This document shows, in pieces, positions 6,701 through 6,818 of a DNA stretch of 6,818 nt. Location of the stretch: the NCBI GenBank assembly GCA_045575975.1, contig JAZNFO010000050.1:1-6818 (forward strand), in the 5' to 3' direction. The notes beneath the pieces were generated by a model. It made no database searches. It saw nothing but the letters and a program-made list of their open reading frames with translations, and was not told where the DNA came from. The position numbers and the translations under genes were made by a program. Source of the DNA: RGIG8709 sp045575975. GTDB taxonomy: Bacteria; Bacillota; Clostridia; Monoglobales; Monoglobaceae. Position 1 is the first letter of the stretch, and each line of letters starts with the position of its first letter.

Positions 6701-6730
6701 TTGATAAATATGGAAAATATAAATTATACT
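6701..6730 (+). promoter_or_regulatory. Candidate divergent promoter
   Basis: TTGATA (6701-6706), an 18-nt spacer and TATACT (6725-6730) form a good sigma-A-like match on the plus strand, about 22 bp from the -35 box of the minus-strand promoter. The region is very AT-rich, so chance matches are likely. Support comes from the purine-rich AGGGAG at the very end of the window, which could be the ribosome binding site of a plus-strand gene lying outside. Confidence 0.4.
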
Positions 6731-6812
6731 GCACACTAAGACAAGTAAGTTCTAAAAATTATTCTCCGGCATATACTTTTTATATCTTATATTTAGTATT
6801 TATACGGATTTT

Positions 6813-6818
6813 AGGGAG
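6813..6818 (+). promoter_or_regulatory. Possible ribosome binding site of a gene beyond the right edge
   Basis: The last six bases read AGGGAG after an AT-rich stretch without genes. If a start codon follows within about 10 nt, this would be a divergently transcribed gene. Nothing inside the window can confirm it. Confidence 0.25.

Noticed and set aside
6651..6818. Further -10-like boxes in the AT-rich region (for example minus-strand TATAAT at 6728-6723 and plus-strand TATACT at 6772-6777)
   Set aside because: Neither has an acceptable -35 box at 16-18 nt, and such hexamers are expected by chance in sequence this AT-rich.
1..6818. Mobile element, CRISPR array, tRNA or rRNA, or defence system
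   Set aside because: I saw no transposase or integrase, no spaced direct repeats, no tRNA cloverleaf and no defence-related domain in any frame; all long frames are accounted for by the six genes described.

Overview
The window is AT-rich (GC roughly in the mid-30s percent by eye) and every convincing gene lies on the minus strand. The T-box-controlled pheST operon, strong AGGAGG-type ribosome binding sites, near-consensus sigma-A promoters and the style of the proteins all point to a low-GC Firmicute, most likely a member of the Clostridia. A closer assignment is not possible from this sequence alone.

Layout in the direction of transcription, from high to low coordinates. Positions 6622-6818 are non-coding. 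They hold a near-perfect extended -10 promoter for the minus-strand operon and a candidate promoter facing the other way, toward a gene that would start beyond the window. Four closely spaced genes follow: a stand-alone carbohydrate-binding-module-9-like protein (6022-6621), a HAD phosphatase of the phosphoglycolate phosphatase type (5352-6008), a non-hydrolysing UDP-GlcNAc 2-epimerase (wecB/mnaA, 4211-5317) and a MATE-family multidrug/toxin exporter (2772-4160). A 9-bp inverted repeat lies between wecB and the MATE gene. No intrinsic terminator is visible after the MATE gene.

From 2757 down to 2469 there is a complete regulatory unit: a sigma-A promoter, then a T-box leader with a readable Stem I, a UUC (Phe) specifier, a Stem III, the conserved AGGGTGGTACCGCG T-box and a strong intrinsic terminator. 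It controls pheS (1398-2426) and pheT (from 1382, running off the left edge). These encode the alpha and beta subunits of phenylalanyl-tRNA synthetase, so uncharged tRNA-Phe should switch their expression on.

The pheST unit is a textbook amino-acid-responsive operon. The four upstream genes form a plausible transcription unit, but their joint role is not evident: wecB suggests ManNAc supply for a surface polymer, while the CBM9-like protein and the HAD phosphatase have no assigned substrate. I see no mobile element, CRISPR array, tRNA or rRNA. I found no clear case for an undescribed system. The points most worth checking are the leaderless CBM9-like protein, the PheS cysteine cluster and the terminator-free junction between the upstream operon and the T-box promoter.
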